The notes under the pieces: generated by a model
Databases searched by the model: none
Told to the model about the DNA's origin: nothing
The model's input: only the letters and a program-made list of their open reading frames with translations
Made by a program: the position numbers and the translations under genes
Part shown: one piece after another, positions 43,548 to 54,914 of the stretch
How the letters are laid out: each line of letters opens with the position of its first letter
How positions within the stretch are numbered: the first letter of the stretch is position 1
Assembly (NCBI GenBank): GCA_036345935.2
Contig: JADWOT020001595.1
Location: forward strand, 31,001-95,000
DNA length: 64,000 nucleotides
Direction of reading: 5' to 3'
Origin: Taenia hydatigena
Taxonomy: Eukaryota > Platyhelminthes > Cestoda > Cyclophyllidea > Taeniidae

Positions 43548-46500
43548 CTACGACTAGTATGAAATTAATGCCGATTGTGGTGTAGCGTCACAGTAGAGGT
43601 GAAAAATGGACACTTTAAACGTCTTCTTCAAACTATAAGCAGTCGAATAAAATTCTGCTGCCTCCTTTTTTCTCGCAGTGTTCATAAGGAAGCTTTAATA
43701 CTTGAGTATTTATTAATGACTTTACCCACTAAGATTGCTTCCTTTCTCTGAGTGCACTTTTTTGGCTTCATCTTCACATTGTTACCTTTGAACGTTAGTC
43801 CTAGGCAAGGAATGCAAAATTCCATCCTCCTGTTCATAAATTGCAAGTTACTTTGATAACTACAAAGGTTTTAAGTTTTAAATTAATCTTTATCTAAAAG
43901 CAAGTAAAGATTGAGTCAAACTGTATTATACCAATCTTAAAGCATTAGAATGGTTTGCCTACATTTTGCGAAGAATTACGTCTACAACAGAGATTAACAC
44001 CTGAAAGCAACACGTTTAAGATTATCGGGGCATTGGTAAAAGGTTTGGGTGATGCCAGATAGCAGCGCATTAAACTGAGTGAGTATTAAAACTAGTGGTA
44101 AATGGGAAAGTGAAATTAATCTAGGCTTTCTTCAAGGTGCAATAAGAGCGTAGACGCGGATAAAGGCAGCAAACTGCTTTTGCAGGGTAGAGACATCGTT
44201 ATGCTTATGTGGTGGTCTCTCCTCCTTTCAATTGATATTTGAGATTTCACTATCTTATGCTCCATTAAGTGTGCACACTGAAGAAGAAACGCATACTCTC
44301 TCGAGCTGGCTCTCCTAGTTGCGATCAGCTGCATCGAAATCAAATTCAATTAAAAGTCTTTGCAGTAAATTTAAAATCATATAGAGGCATACGTAAGCTG
44401 AAATTTTATTCATGTCGTTTTATTTGCCTATGTGCTTTCGTCGCTTGTGTAATGCTTTCAAAACTGTGAACCATTAGGTTATTACTTTATGCTAGGAATA
44501 CTAAGTTTGTTACTGTGTCCATATCCTTAAGAGTTGCGCTAACCTGCCAAACCCTAACGTCATACTATCCATAGCCATTGCACCATCCTCATCCAAGGCC
44601 ATCTCTTTAAAAGCACCGCTCATTCTATTTGGCCATAAAAACATAGAGGATTTGATTTTCGCAGTCGCTGCGCTGAGTCAGAGCAAGATTATGACAGTGA
44701 AGCTGGCCTCCTGAAAATGTCTACCAGAAGATAAAATCCTATTAGTAGGATAAATGAGCTTTTCAGCGACATGAATTGGGTTGGTACAAAAGCACGATCA
44801 CGGGTTAACTACAGCGGAAAGCAAAGGATGAGATGTTGAGTTCTTGATAAAAGTGGTGGCTGTTGTAGACACTAGTGGGCAGCTGAAGCAGACCACGAAA
44901 CAAACGCTGGTTCACTACTCGGTGGATGCGGCCTGAGCGGATTTTGAGAAGATGGTGACGGCTGGATGAAAAGTCACTTGCGACCTGTTACTTACGATCC
45001 ATTTGAGCTTCAAGCACTAGCGCTACAAAATAAAGGCTCCAGACCTGATTTCAAGTGACCCATCAGTTATTACCGTTCCCACTTTTGAGCATGCTGAAGT
45101 AGTTAAATGGCAATATCCTATGGTTTAGCAGCTATAATCAAAGTTGAGTGTCAAAGGTAAGTCGAGCCAATCCCTTTTGCCTATTTGTTGAAGTCGTACT
45201 TCTGGCGAGAAAGATTGTGAAAATTTGTGCAACATCGGAGAGCTGAAAGAACATCAGGTGGGCTAGCCAAGAACCTCTACCCAATACTCTGACCTTTTTA
45301 AAGTAGCAAGTGGAGTAGTCCGTTAAAAAGCGCTCCTTTAATCCTGCTTTACCTGGAATATTATGAGTCCCTTTCAGTTGTGGCTATTCTACTTCTTGAT
45401 AATGACGAAGCGAATTTCAATTAGTTCCTATCCACGGCCACACTGCAATCGCTGTATGCGTAGGTCGTAGAATGGCGCAGAAGGCTGCGGCGTCCAGCAA
45501 AATCATCCACTCGCACGGAAATTAGGCAAGTAGAAAGAACCGAATAACCTGAAGTCTGGACCAAACGATTGAAGGCCCGCTTGGCACACGATTTTTATTC
45601 ATGAATCGAATAAATCAATGTAACGCACGGGGCTATAAAAAGGTCGCATTTCAATTTATTTTGAGTTGCCGTATTTATATAGAGTAGTTAATTTTGTTTG
45701 ATTAAGTAAATCGTGAGGTATCATTACTGTGCGAACTTTCTACCATGGCTTTTGCCATTACTTGCTCAATTACATTCGCTTGGTATAAAATTGAGAGTGT
45801 TTAGGTAAATATGGTTTGTTTTAGCATAAATAAGCAAACAGGACCGATATTTTATCCTTTAGGATTCTGGAAGATCGAGTGTTGGTTTGCTCAGAGGCGA
45901 ACTTCCCCAATTTTTTACTAAACTACTTCTCCACGATCTGGGACGATTGTCACATGTCTTGACATTGACCTGAGCTAATTGATGGTGCGGTACAAATTCA
46001 ATGTTCGCGGTTGACTCAAACGCATGTGTCGCAGTAACTAAGGGTGGTCAGCCCTAACAATTTCATTGAGGAATTAGTGCTATTAGAGGTATGCATAACT
46101 GGCCCACCGTCCACGAATCTACAAGAAGAGATTACCAACTCTTCTCACCTCAAACGCCGTACCAGATGTTTATGCATGTATACACGATCATACATCCTAC
46201 CATTCTGTGCCACTACTACAGCATTTAAACTGGGCTAAATGAAATGCATTGTACTTCGTAACTTGCATTGTTCAAATCCATAATTCCACCACTTAACGCC
46301 ATCTGCTGTTCAATGTTAAGAGCTCTGAATTCTGAGCTGGCACGGGTCCTTACAAGCGGCACCACAAAAGGCTGTACTTTAGTTTGATGCGGTAGTGGCA
46401 AATGCATAGATTTGGTAAAATCTCACCTATTCTGATTGTAATGACGAACACAGCCATGCGGTTCTCGTGCACGTTTAATAGCAAAAGTCCCTGCAAATGC

Positions 46501-47407
46501 GCGACTAGACTATTTATTTACCCAACAATCAATTCCTGAGTCACTATTTTAGCATAATGAATTACTGGCATGGGAATGCAATCGAAGATTATCAATGCAA
46601 ACCTGAACTGCCTCTGGTCTCTTGTTTAACTCCAAGCTGAAGGTGTTTATCGGCATGCCATCTTTATCACTGACAATCTATTTTCCATCATTTCAAGTGT
46701 TTCTGTTACATGTGTACCATCAAGAAAGCCATTTGCATGACGAGCCTCTGATCGCCATTGTTTGCAGCATACCGTGACCTTGCGTTAGTGAGCGGCTTGT
46801 GAACGTTACATCGCAGTCCAATAAAATGTAGCAGATTTGCCAATATGAATCGCTAAATAGCAAGATTAGCTGAGGAAATAATGTTAGCTTAATCGTGCGA
46901 TTCGGTAACAAGTCTTCGGCTGCTTAATTGGATGATTTGAGGAACTGCGTTAAATCTGCAATCAAACTGGCTTTCAACCGAAATTTGAAAGCAGCGGACT
47001 TTTGGTCTTATCGGTAGGTTTATAAACTCAAAATACCTTCCTGTTTCTCGGCGAACCTAAACAATGACTTAGGGGTTCCTTTTATCAACGCAATGAGAAC
47101 AACATTTTAAATTAAATAAAGTTAATTGGATGCCCTTTTAATGGTTTCGTTCCAAGCGTATTATGGCCATATTTATATACATGCGCATAAAGCATGCAGT
47201 GACAGCGAAGTCCCACCGTTTAATTCTTAGGATGCGCTTGCATTGCGAGAATAAATTCACTGGACTCACCACTTTGAGTACCATCACTTCAATCTAAATT
47301 ACATCCATTTCAAGGCCTCTTCTTTCACAGTGTAGCCATGCTCGACTGCTAATGCGCCTGTGTACCTTAGTGGCTGTCGTATCCGATTAAGTTATAATGA
47401 GAAGCAA
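43548..47407. other. gene-poor stretch
   Basis: No supported gene over nearly 4 kb. Short ORFs at 44116-44349 (minus), 44269-44469 (plus), 46044-46238 (plus) and 46225-46407 (minus) lack motifs. 44.8-45.6 kb is somewhat GC-rich without an ORF. Confidence 0.45.
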
Positions 47408-47722
47408 ATGGTTAGGTTCAGCCACAAAAACAGAACTTGGATCATAACCTCAATTAAGTCAAGCGGTCACATTCATCACCATGCGTCAAAAGTGCTCGCG
47501 TGGGTGCGCTTTTTAAAATGGAGTGAAAGATGGGAATCGAATAGCTCACCCGTTATAAACCAATTCAGCTTTTCCAAATATTGCGCTGACATCACCCATC
47601 TCAACGTTGTTGACATAAACCTCTTCGCACACATCTCGGAGCTACATAATGAATGCTGCAAGATTGCAACAATGTCCAAAAAGGGAGCAGCCAACAAAAA
47701 TGATGAAGAGTTTTCAAATTGA
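47408..47722 (+). CDS. ORF or terminal exon, unknown
   Basis: Open from an ATG at 47408 to TGA at 47720, about 104 codons (the frame opens at 47360). An acceptor-like ACCAATTCAG at 47566 could make the second half a last exon (FSKYCADITHLNVVDINLFA, ending KKGAANKNDEEFSN, a hydrophilic tail). A 73-codon minus frame is open across the same bases. It has no domain and lies 1.2 kb upstream of zinc-finger locus B on the same strand. Confidence 0.25.
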   Translation: MVRFSHKNRTWIITSIKSSGHIHHHASKVLAWVRFLKWSERWESNSSPVINQFSFSKYCADITHLNVVDINLFAHISELHNECCKIATMSKKGAANKNDEEFSN

Positions 47723-48884
47723 GCAACCTTGTTTTCTTATTGCTAATAATAAGGAAAATGTGCAATAATTGCGCGGTTTTCGTGTTCTTGTTCCTAAACT
47801 GGTACAGTAACAGCCCCTAACAAACGAGATGGAAGTGAAATACTAATCAGATGATGCAGGTTTCCTGTTGCTGCCTTTACTAGGAAGGGAATTATATAAA
47901 TTATTAAGGCACCGCATACTACTCCTCAAAATTTGATCTATTTAAGCACGAGTAACCTCTTCCTGGTGTCACAACAATGCATAATTGTGCAGTAATTGCT
48001 GGATCGCCCTACACTATGAATGCTAATTTACGTGAAGATAACACTTATATACTTATGTGCTCTATCCCATCAATTGTATTGCCATCCTTTTCAAGTGTGC
48101 AAGCGAACAATCAAAAGTGTAACTATGACACCAAGAAAACTCTTTCCGCAAAAAATATGCTTTAGATTAACAACGCTGAGGACCCATGTAAAGCATCCAT
48201 TGCAATCGTAGAGGACAAAATGTGGGCAATAACTTCTTTTTGAAGTTTTGAAACAAAGTTTTTAAAGCGTACCTAGATTGACGTTGCCAGAATATCCTGC
48301 CAATCCCTCAAATGTACCTACCAAAATGGAATTTCTGTCCTAGTGGGACCAATATCGAGGAACATTTGAAGACTCGCAAGAATAAAGGTAAAAATGGAAA
48401 TACTTTTGTAAATATATTAGAAAGCTACTAATTACAAGGCAAATAAACCATTTAATTTTTCGTAATTGCATAAGCGCTGTTGCTGTCCCTTAGGAACGTT
48501 TCTTTCTTAGTATTGCTTGATGTTCTCGTAGCTATCGCCTTTCGGTTTTCGCTGAGGAAGTGGCTTCAATATCATGTTCTGTTCAAAATTTGAAATCCGA
48601 AATTTCGTGTGAATACTTTGAGTGGCGAATGTATTTTAGTTCTTTAAGCATGTCCTTTTAAGATTTTGTGAAAAAATAAATTAAGATTCCAGTTGAATGA
48701 CCTTCGTCGTTACTAACATGGAATGTGGATACACTAGAGGGTTGTTAGCTCTCTTCACACTTTATCAAAGTTGGTAATTAAATGAACTTGGACCACGTTA
48801 CCTGTCCTATTTTATTTTACGACTCTATGCCACTGCTGCCCTTAATCAACCTCTAGCTGTGAGAAAAATGGCCATAAACCAACC
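47723..48884. other. spacer with a possible degenerate zinc finger
   Basis: At about 48311-48385 an acceptor TTGCCAG and a donor AAAG|GTAAAA bracket a segment. It has CTYQNGI in one frame and TNIEEHLKTRKNK in another, as in the second half of the locus B fingers (x-L-E-E-H). A one-base shift would be needed, so it is reported only as a possible decayed finger. Confidence 0.25.
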
Positions 48885-48917
48885 AATTTAACCACTTGCC
48901 CAACAAGTGGTTAAATT
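48885..48917. repeat. perfect 14-bp-stem hairpin, 5-nt loop
   Basis: AATTTAACCACTTG (48885-48898), loop CCCAA, then the exact reverse complement (48904-48917). It lies 57 bp upstream of the acceptor of zinc-finger locus B exon 1. The stem is too short for a microRNA precursor. It could be a transposon end pair or a structured RNA/DNA element. The symmetry is read directly. Confidence 0.95.
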
Positions 48918-48974
48918 AGGCAAATTACGGCATGATCTTAGCATTTTTGCAAACGCATAGTTTATACGTTTCAG

Positions 48975-49050
48975 TTATTGTAAATTTTGAGTGTCCACTT
49001 TGCTCAAGGACTTACGAGACCCTTGGACTGCTCTTACGGCACCAAAAACG
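48975..49050 (+). CDS. zinc-finger locus B, finger exon 1 (second His missing)
   Basis: The acceptor TATACGTTTCAG ends at 48974. The exon reads IVNFECPLCSRTYETLGLLL, then RHQKRKQ: C1, C4, Tyr8, Leu14 and H17 of a C2H2 finger, with Gln at position 22. It aligns with locus A 24269-24350 (same phase, same F-[DE]-C-x2-C-S start). The donor is unclear. Part of a multi-finger protein gene. Confidence 0.5.
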
Positions 49051-49142
49051 CAAGCAAAGTCGCATTATTCTCCATTACTCTCCCATTTTATCGCTGCATA
49101 TACCAGAATTAAAAAGAACACTTTTTTGAAAATAAAAAGCAG

Positions 49143-49229
49143 TCTGGAACCACAATGTGTGCAACTTGTGTGCCCATATTTTCGACGACTTTGATTCGCT
49201 TCTGTTTCATTTCATCGCAACGCATCTCT
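49143..49229 (+). CDS. zinc-finger locus B, finger exon 2
   Basis: An 87-nt exon lies between acceptor ATAAAAAGCAG (49142) and donor CTCT|GTGAGT (49229), phase 1 at both ends. It encodes NVCNLCAHIFDDFDSLLFHF then IATHL, a full C-x2-C-x12-H-x4-H finger. The donor falls at the same codon as in copy A (24496). The following intron is 118 bp, against 116 bp in A, and their sequences still align (TGCTCCT, the end of the intron). Confidence 0.6.
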
Positions 49230-49347
49230 GTGAGTCTGTGTCCAGTAGACTTTGATTGGATTTGGTGCGTGCTCTGCTCCTTAGCCACAGCTTTTAGACC
49301 TCACACAAAACCTCCTTAAATGCATGCTTCATTTTATTATGCCGCAG

Positions 49348-49452
49348 TCGTGCCCGTGGGGAATTCAGAGATGTACCTTCTCTGCACAGAATGCCACGCA
49401 TCTGTTCCTGATTTCGACGCATTAGAAGAACACATGCGCTTCAATCACTATT
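49348..49452 (+). CDS. zinc-finger locus B, finger exon 3 (complete C2H2)
   Basis: A 105-nt exon, the same length as copy A 24613-24717, begins after TTATTATGCCGCAG with TC and ends at the equivalent codon, phase 1-1. It encodes LCTECHASVPDFDALEEHMR then FNHY, with all four ligands C1, C4, H17 and H22. The donor here is GTGGGC, poorer than the GTAGGT of copy A, so splicing may be weakened. An N-terminal extension before the finger (VPVGNSEMYL) differs from A. Predicted nuclear, nucleic-acid or protein binding. Confidence 0.65.
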
Positions 49453-49581
49453 GTGGGCACCATTTTAGTTGTCAGATATATTCTACAATAATTTTTTATT
49501 GTGAAGCTTAAATTATCCTGCATTACAGACGTTTGGCTTGCAATATATGGGTAGATTGCGAGTAAGTTCTATTACGTCAGC

Positions 49582-49698
49582 AAAACATGTAAGTTTTGTA
49601 AGTTTTCCTTTTTAAGTGAAGTTGGTGACTTAGCAAGTTTGGAGCATTCTCTGCGGGGTGACGGTCAGTGTACTGCGAATCTGACTATGAAAAGCTAG
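49582..49698 (+). CDS. zinc-finger locus B, fourth finger-like segment
   Basis: The acceptor-like ATTACGTCAG (49580) is followed by a frame reading TCKFCKFSFLSEVGDLASLE then HSLRGDGQC: CxxC, a longer x15 spacer, a His, then a Cys. It ends in TAG at 49696. The DNA is related to 24880-24930 of locus A, where a stop has arisen. The longer spacer is unusual, so it may be a diverged or non-canonical finger. Confidence 0.4.
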   Translation, partial: KTCKFCKFSFLSEVGDLASLEHSLRGDGQCTANLTMKS

Positions 49699-50599
49699 TT
49701 AATACCTGCATAATTGGTATAACAAGGCAAACTTCTTCGGCAGTTTGGATTGTAATAGACATCGATGTTGCACTATTAGATGATCAAGAGTTAAGCGCGA
49801 TTTCACAAGTCACTTATTTCTGGGTGTGCTGTGTACCTGAATGCAAACGCGATAATTTGCACTCATTTTCTGCGTTTTAGTGCAATTCATCAAGCTGATT
49901 TGACCTGCTTCTCACGGACACGTATCCAGCTATGTGCTTTGCTAGTAGACTTGCCCTCAATAAAAATAAGAACTTGACTCCAACTGCTATCATTTGTTAT
50001 CCTGGTCAGTATTTCACGTGAGAGTGCTTAGGCGCCTAACTATTATGGAATTGAGTTTAAATGCTAAGATTTAGAGTGTGTCAGAACGATTGTATTTCTG
50101 TCAACAAAAGCACATCTCAAAACATGTGACTAATCCAAGAATACCGTCAGAAAAGTTAAGGCGGAACCAATCAAGTTATTTGATCAGAAGAATTAAATAA
50201 TCAGAATCAGAAATAGCGTGCGGGTAAAGCAAATATTCGAGCTGAGAGATGGAACCATAAACAATAAGTGCATGCAAAATATTAAATGAAAGAAGCAAAT
50301 AGAACTATGAACAGGAAATAACGGATAGATGTAAGAAAGGGATTAATTGATATGAATCGACTAAGTATTTGGTATGAAGAATGGGTAGTTAGGGGAGAGA
50401 TAACAGCTTGCAAAAGTGGGGCAGAAGACAGCAGTCATTATCAAGAACTTAGCCGCCATCGTCTTCAATTCTGTGGCAATGGCCTAAGCTCAAGCATGGC
50501 GCTATTCCATTTTCTCTAACTCTACTTCCGTGACCACAAAGGTAGCCTGAATGACGGCAGCTGAGGCGGTATGTCTGCAAGGGGTGCCTCCAGCTTTTT
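49699..50599. other. 3' flank of zinc-finger locus B
   Basis: At 49881 an acceptor TGCGTTTTAG|TGC matches copy A (25169), but the frame stops after five codons. It may be the last exon in this copy. No further exon seen to 50.6 kb. Confidence 0.35.
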
Positions 50600-50690
50600 C
50601 GGCACCCAAGCATGAGTGGCCTGCGGAGCCGCGTGGGATGACTCAAGTTCCGTACATGGTTCGAACCCCGCTACTCCCCCTCATGACCCT
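50600..50690 (+). repeat. tRNA-like sequence, possible SINE
   Basis: GGTTCGAACCC at 50658-50668 is an exact polymerase III B box. About 47 bp upstream TGGCCTGCGG resembles an A box. The T stem does not pair well and no acceptor stem is found, so this is not a tRNA gene. A tRNA-derived SINE head or a pseudo-tRNA is likely. No second copy recognised in the window. Confidence 0.3.
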
Positions 50691-52301
50691 CCAGCAATAG
50701 ATCTATCTGCACTGCTGTCGGTGTTGATAGGTGCTAAGGTGTAGGAATGACAAAATAATTTACATGCTAGGCTTCCTTTACTCCCCCGAAAATCTCACGT
50801 GTTTTAAATCAACCAGCTACTTGGCGTCTGTTTTAGCGCTGCTCCCAGATTTGTTTGTCTTCAAACGTTTTGAAAATGCATAAGCCTATCATAGTGGAAT
50901 CGACCAACAACGAGATGGAAGACTGGATAGGGAATGAATGAACGGAAAGATTAATATGCAAGTGGCTAAACACATGCCTGAGATAACTTCAGATAAGTTT
51001 TCCTTCACACAGCAAGGCAAAAAAATGACCCAAGTTGTTGCTCGAAACACGCATTTGTATTGGGGAGATGAAATGGGATGGACAAAATGGTAGGTAAATT
51101 TGGCTTTTGAATACCTTACAAGCAGCACATTCGTCATAGCACATTATATAGCAGTGCTAATTCTAAAGAGGATTCAAAAGGAACGATAAAACAGATAGCA
51201 TAAGCACGAAGAGAGTGTTTTGTAATATTCATTCCAGAGTCGACACTTTTAGTCTGCAACAAATGCCGCTGCATTAAGATTGAATTGTGTGTCTCGGCAG
51301 CGATAAGGAACTAGAGCCTGGGAAGCCACCGAATTTTACCGTGTGATAAGTTGATTATGCACTTTATTCTCCCTATGGCAAAGAGATTCAAAAATTGTGA
51401 AAAATAACCACTTTAGTCATCACCTGACAAAATGAAGAGTGCACACTTATCCACCCATAAAAACTGATTAAGTTACAGATAGTTTCACGTCCTTTTCCGC
51501 AGACCGAGGTGGCGCTCAACCAGCTATGCCTCATTTTTGCGACTCTTGCCTAATTCTAAACAAAAAGCATTCCCAGGAAAATCATCCGCCATTAACCAAA
51601 TTAACCCACCACTGCTAGCAAAAAGACGCGTTTTTTGCTTGAGACGAGATAGCAAAGCTTAACACCCCAACTCAAAATATCTCAATAGAATCAGCCTCAA
51701 ATAAATAGTCTTAACAAAGTTGTTTGATGTGATAACATCTGAGAGGTGTAGGCAAGCTTAACCCATGAATTGGAGCAGAAACGCCTGCTTACGTCTGCTC
51801 GCAGTCTCCCCTGCATTAGTGGTCAAGCGCCTTCAACCAAAGGTCATTAAAAGAGACAAAGTGCCTAAACGATCAATGAGCTCAAGTTCATTATCAATCA
51901 CTAGCCACATAGTAACAAGTCAAAAATAGGAACTTCAACCGAGGTGTTCTGCAAAATTAAGAAGGGACTATCGCCATTTCATAACCCGTTATTATCACTA
52001 CAACATTTCAATCCACAATCCGAGCCTCTCTTAACAACGCGAAAGCCCTGCTCGTTTTCGCCTTTGAAGGCAAGAATAAATTGTGAAGAGCAGGTGTTAC
52101 GATTAGACGACCCAGTCATTTTTTGGATGACATGGATATAAAGAATTCGTCATATGCAGTTTACAGACGAGACATCACCTAAAGCAGCAACTGAGTCAGT
52201 TGAAACTAAGAGAATTGTTGGACACCGATAAGCACGAGTGTGGAAGTAAAAGTACAATGAGCGCAAGTGTCACATGGGACAATTAGGGATAGGGCAACTA
52301 G
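50691..52301. other. no supported gene
   Basis: Ordinary non-coding sequence. The ORFs at 50889-51137 (minus) and 51944-52141 (plus) have no motif. Confidence 0.45.
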
Positions 52302-52337
52302 TATATAAGCGGACACACCTGAGCACACAAGTCAGTT
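52302..52337 (+). promoter_or_regulatory. candidate TATA box plus initiator
   Basis: TATATAAG at 52302-52309 is followed 30 bp after its first base by TCAGTT at 52332-52337, the spacing and sequence expected for a TATA/initiator core promoter. The first ATG downstream (52365) is in a good context (GAAATGG). The arrangement is read from the sequence; promoter activity is inferred. Confidence 0.42.
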
Positions 52338-52364
52338 TCAGAGAAAGCAGAGTCATTCAAAGAA

Positions 52365-52454
52365 ATGGGGTGGGAAAGTTGGCTATATTCGTATCCGTGG
52401 AAGTGGGCACCGTGGGGTGAGGTTGTGAAGGGCTCACAGTGTGGGCAGAAGTGA
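52365..52454 (+). CDS. Trp-rich mini-ORF downstream of a candidate promoter
   Basis: It encodes 29 residues starting MGWESWLYSYPWKWAPWGE, unusually rich in Trp, then TGA. The same frame continues after the stop with WWPVQKPQWWSPC and QQWW, separated by stops. The bases contain GCAATGGTGGT twice. The opposite strand reads a His/Cys-rich peptide over the same bases (GDHHCGFCTGHHAHFCPHC). Either a short peptide gene, a decayed longer Trp- or His-rich gene, or a compositional artefact of GTGG/CCAC words. Confidence 0.25.
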   Translation: MGWESWLYSYPWKWAPWGEVVKGSQCGQK

Positions 52455-54739
52455 GCATGGTGGCCTGTGCAGAAGCCGCAATGGTGGTCACCGTGTGCTC
52501 AGTCGTAGGGACGGTTACAGCAATGGTGGTAAACAGCGACCACGGCCGCGGTTGTGCTGCCACCGGCGCTTGTGAAGAAGCCTTTACATGCCATGTAGGT
52601 AAAGAAGCTAGTCGACGTTGTACAAGCTCTCCTCTACTTCCTCGCTGTGACCGCTCAGCGAATGCTATTATTACCGATTATCGCCTGCGATTTCTCAATG
52701 ATTGCTTAGACACTTGCAGTTCAACATAAATGGTTAAAAATATTGATGCATGCATAATTCTCTTCGTTATTACTAAAAGCCACTATTACAGCCTTTGATT
52801 TATGCAACCTTTTAGGACAAATGAAATAATCAGCACATAAAACTGCCATGCTTTTACCCAAAAGTAGCTATAAGGTTTGAATGTGATAAATGAATAAATT
52901 CCTTCTGCGTCACTTTAGTGATCCGTATATGAGGCGGAGGTACGCATTCCTTGAAAAAGTGAGAAGGGTGCTTGAATTCAAACAAGATTAAAGAAAGTTG
53001 CGGGAATTAATGCGGCATTAGATTTGCTCAACAGATCTGAACTCACGTTCACATTCTGAAGACGATTTGCGTTAACTCCATGCTTCGTTCCATCTTGATC
53101 TTACATGAGAAAATCGCGCAGTATTAGGAGCGCAGAACACCTGACCATGCTATTTCCTGTTTCCATCAGACTTTAGGAATAAATTTTGGCTTCAGCCTGC
53201 TGGGCAGTGTTGTGCTATTAAGTGGTGCCTACCTCTGCCTGCTTAAGGGACTAATGAATGCCTGCCATCACAATTTTGGCAGCGATATCGCTCTATCAAT
53301 TGCTTTACTGCAGGAATGGAGTAAGGACCTCTCTCCTCTTCGTTCTTGCCTTTTGCTATCTCATTCTCTTCCTTTTCCTCCTTATAATTCCCTGTTTTTA
53401 GCACTTTCGTAACACGCGTTAATTCATATCAAGTGGCCGGCAATCTTTGTTCTTCTTTGCCACATCTTCCCTATGCATAGTTAGCAGTCAACCAACTGGC
53501 GAATATCATTGATCAAAGCAGGATTACTGGCGTCTCCCGACCCATTCTCATAGGCAGTCGAAACTAAAGATGCACAATAACGCAGTGGTCTAGGGTGGAA
53601 TCTGGGTTGTTCCTTGTAAGCCCATTTTAGTGCACCACCCACATAGTGCTTAAATGAACTTTAGCATGACTTGGCTGAACTTTATGTGAGTGTAGATGGC
53701 AGTGAACTGTGGAATAGGTGAAGAATTGCTGCATGCTCTCTGATATGCCTTGGCATGCATAAAATTTTATCATTGCGTCTCATTGAATATTTATTGCATT
53801 GAGCTGTAAATATCACCGCGCACGTTTTTGGGCTTTAAATAACGAAACAATGTGGCGTTTTTCTTCGATTATCCTTCGTTTTCTAACCAGCACACACGTC
53901 CGCCAGCATCCCGTTGTAATGGTTTTAAAGTAGTGATCAGCCAATATTTAAGCATGCGGACCCTATCCACTGTTATCCTTTAAGCTTTTGATTGATATAC
54001 TATATACATCCTCCAAAGCTGATCCGGGATAGGTTAGTGCTGGTATTAGTATGCGAGACAGAATTAATGATATGGTAATCCGCCTGATTGCAAACTGGCA
54101 GCAGCGCTGCGGATTTCTAAAGCCAAATCAATGGATACAAGATGGGGATTTGTCCTACGGTTAACATCTGCTTATTTTTAACGGGTCATGCCAAATTCAA
54201 CTGGACCATGACATCTTCTTGGGCTTAAGTAGGCTCTCTGACGTGCAAGAAAATATATATTGCGAGATTGACGAGAGTTCTTTTGAAGTAGTCTTCAACA
54301 TTTGCAAGCAGAGAAGTGGAATTAACCATCATTCTTTTCATTTATAGAACTTAATAAGGTTGCAACAGGCAGATAAGTACGCAGCCAAAACTCTTTGGAA
54401 CAAAGCCTAATCTGAAAAGCTAGATGCAGCAAAATAAGATACACCAAATTTTTTTTTCAACCCGACATAATTGCTATATATAAATCTTGGCAATCGATTC
54501 AGCAGTGCATGAGTATAATGCAGAGTTGGAAAGACATGTGCTGATAATAAGCCGAACATAGGACGACCTGGACGTAGTCTTCATTTGCTGCCTTTTAGGG
54601 CCACATTGTAGTTGTGTGCTTTTACTGGATTCATCGGGTGTAATTTAGCAATTGGGTAGCTTTGAAATTTTATCAAAGCTATTTACTTTAGTCATGCGTG
54701 GCAGCTTTACATATTATCTCCTCCTTTTTTTGCCTTCAG
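52455..54739. other. gene-poor stretch
   Basis: An open plus frame to 52729 continues the GTGGT-rich patch. The plus ORF at 53212-53412 (begins with GTG; LLSGAYLCLLKGLMNACHHN) is protein-like but unsupported. A T9 run lies at about 54452. Confidence 0.4.
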
Positions 54740-54870
54740 ATGGTGATTTGTTAAGGACACTTACTATGAAACGCCGAAGCGGCCAATTTAGCCCAAAAGG
54801 GGGCGTCCTGATGCCTCATCCTCTGCTAGATCTGCTTTCATCAAACACTTCTTGCCCCAGTCAAGCATTC
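54740..54870 (+). CDS. candidate exon before a 44-nt intron
   Basis: A very strong acceptor (CTCCTTTTTTTGCCTTCAG) ends at 54739. The 131-nt exon reads GDLLRTLTMKRRSGQFSPKG, then GVLMPHPLLDLLSSN, to a candidate donor TTC|GTATAG. The next acceptor (CTTTTGTCTCCAG) is 44 nt on. Read in phase, the product would end 11 codons into the next exon. No domain recognised. Confidence 0.38.
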
Positions 54871-54914
54871 GTATAGAGTGCAACCAACACAGTCCTCTTG
54901 TCTTTTGTCTCCAG

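Noticed and set aside
52357..52563. 68-codon minus-strand Thr/Pro-rich ORF
   Set aside because: Low-complexity translation of CCAC-rich sequence; the promoter signals are on the plus strand and the more striking minus frame is a different one.
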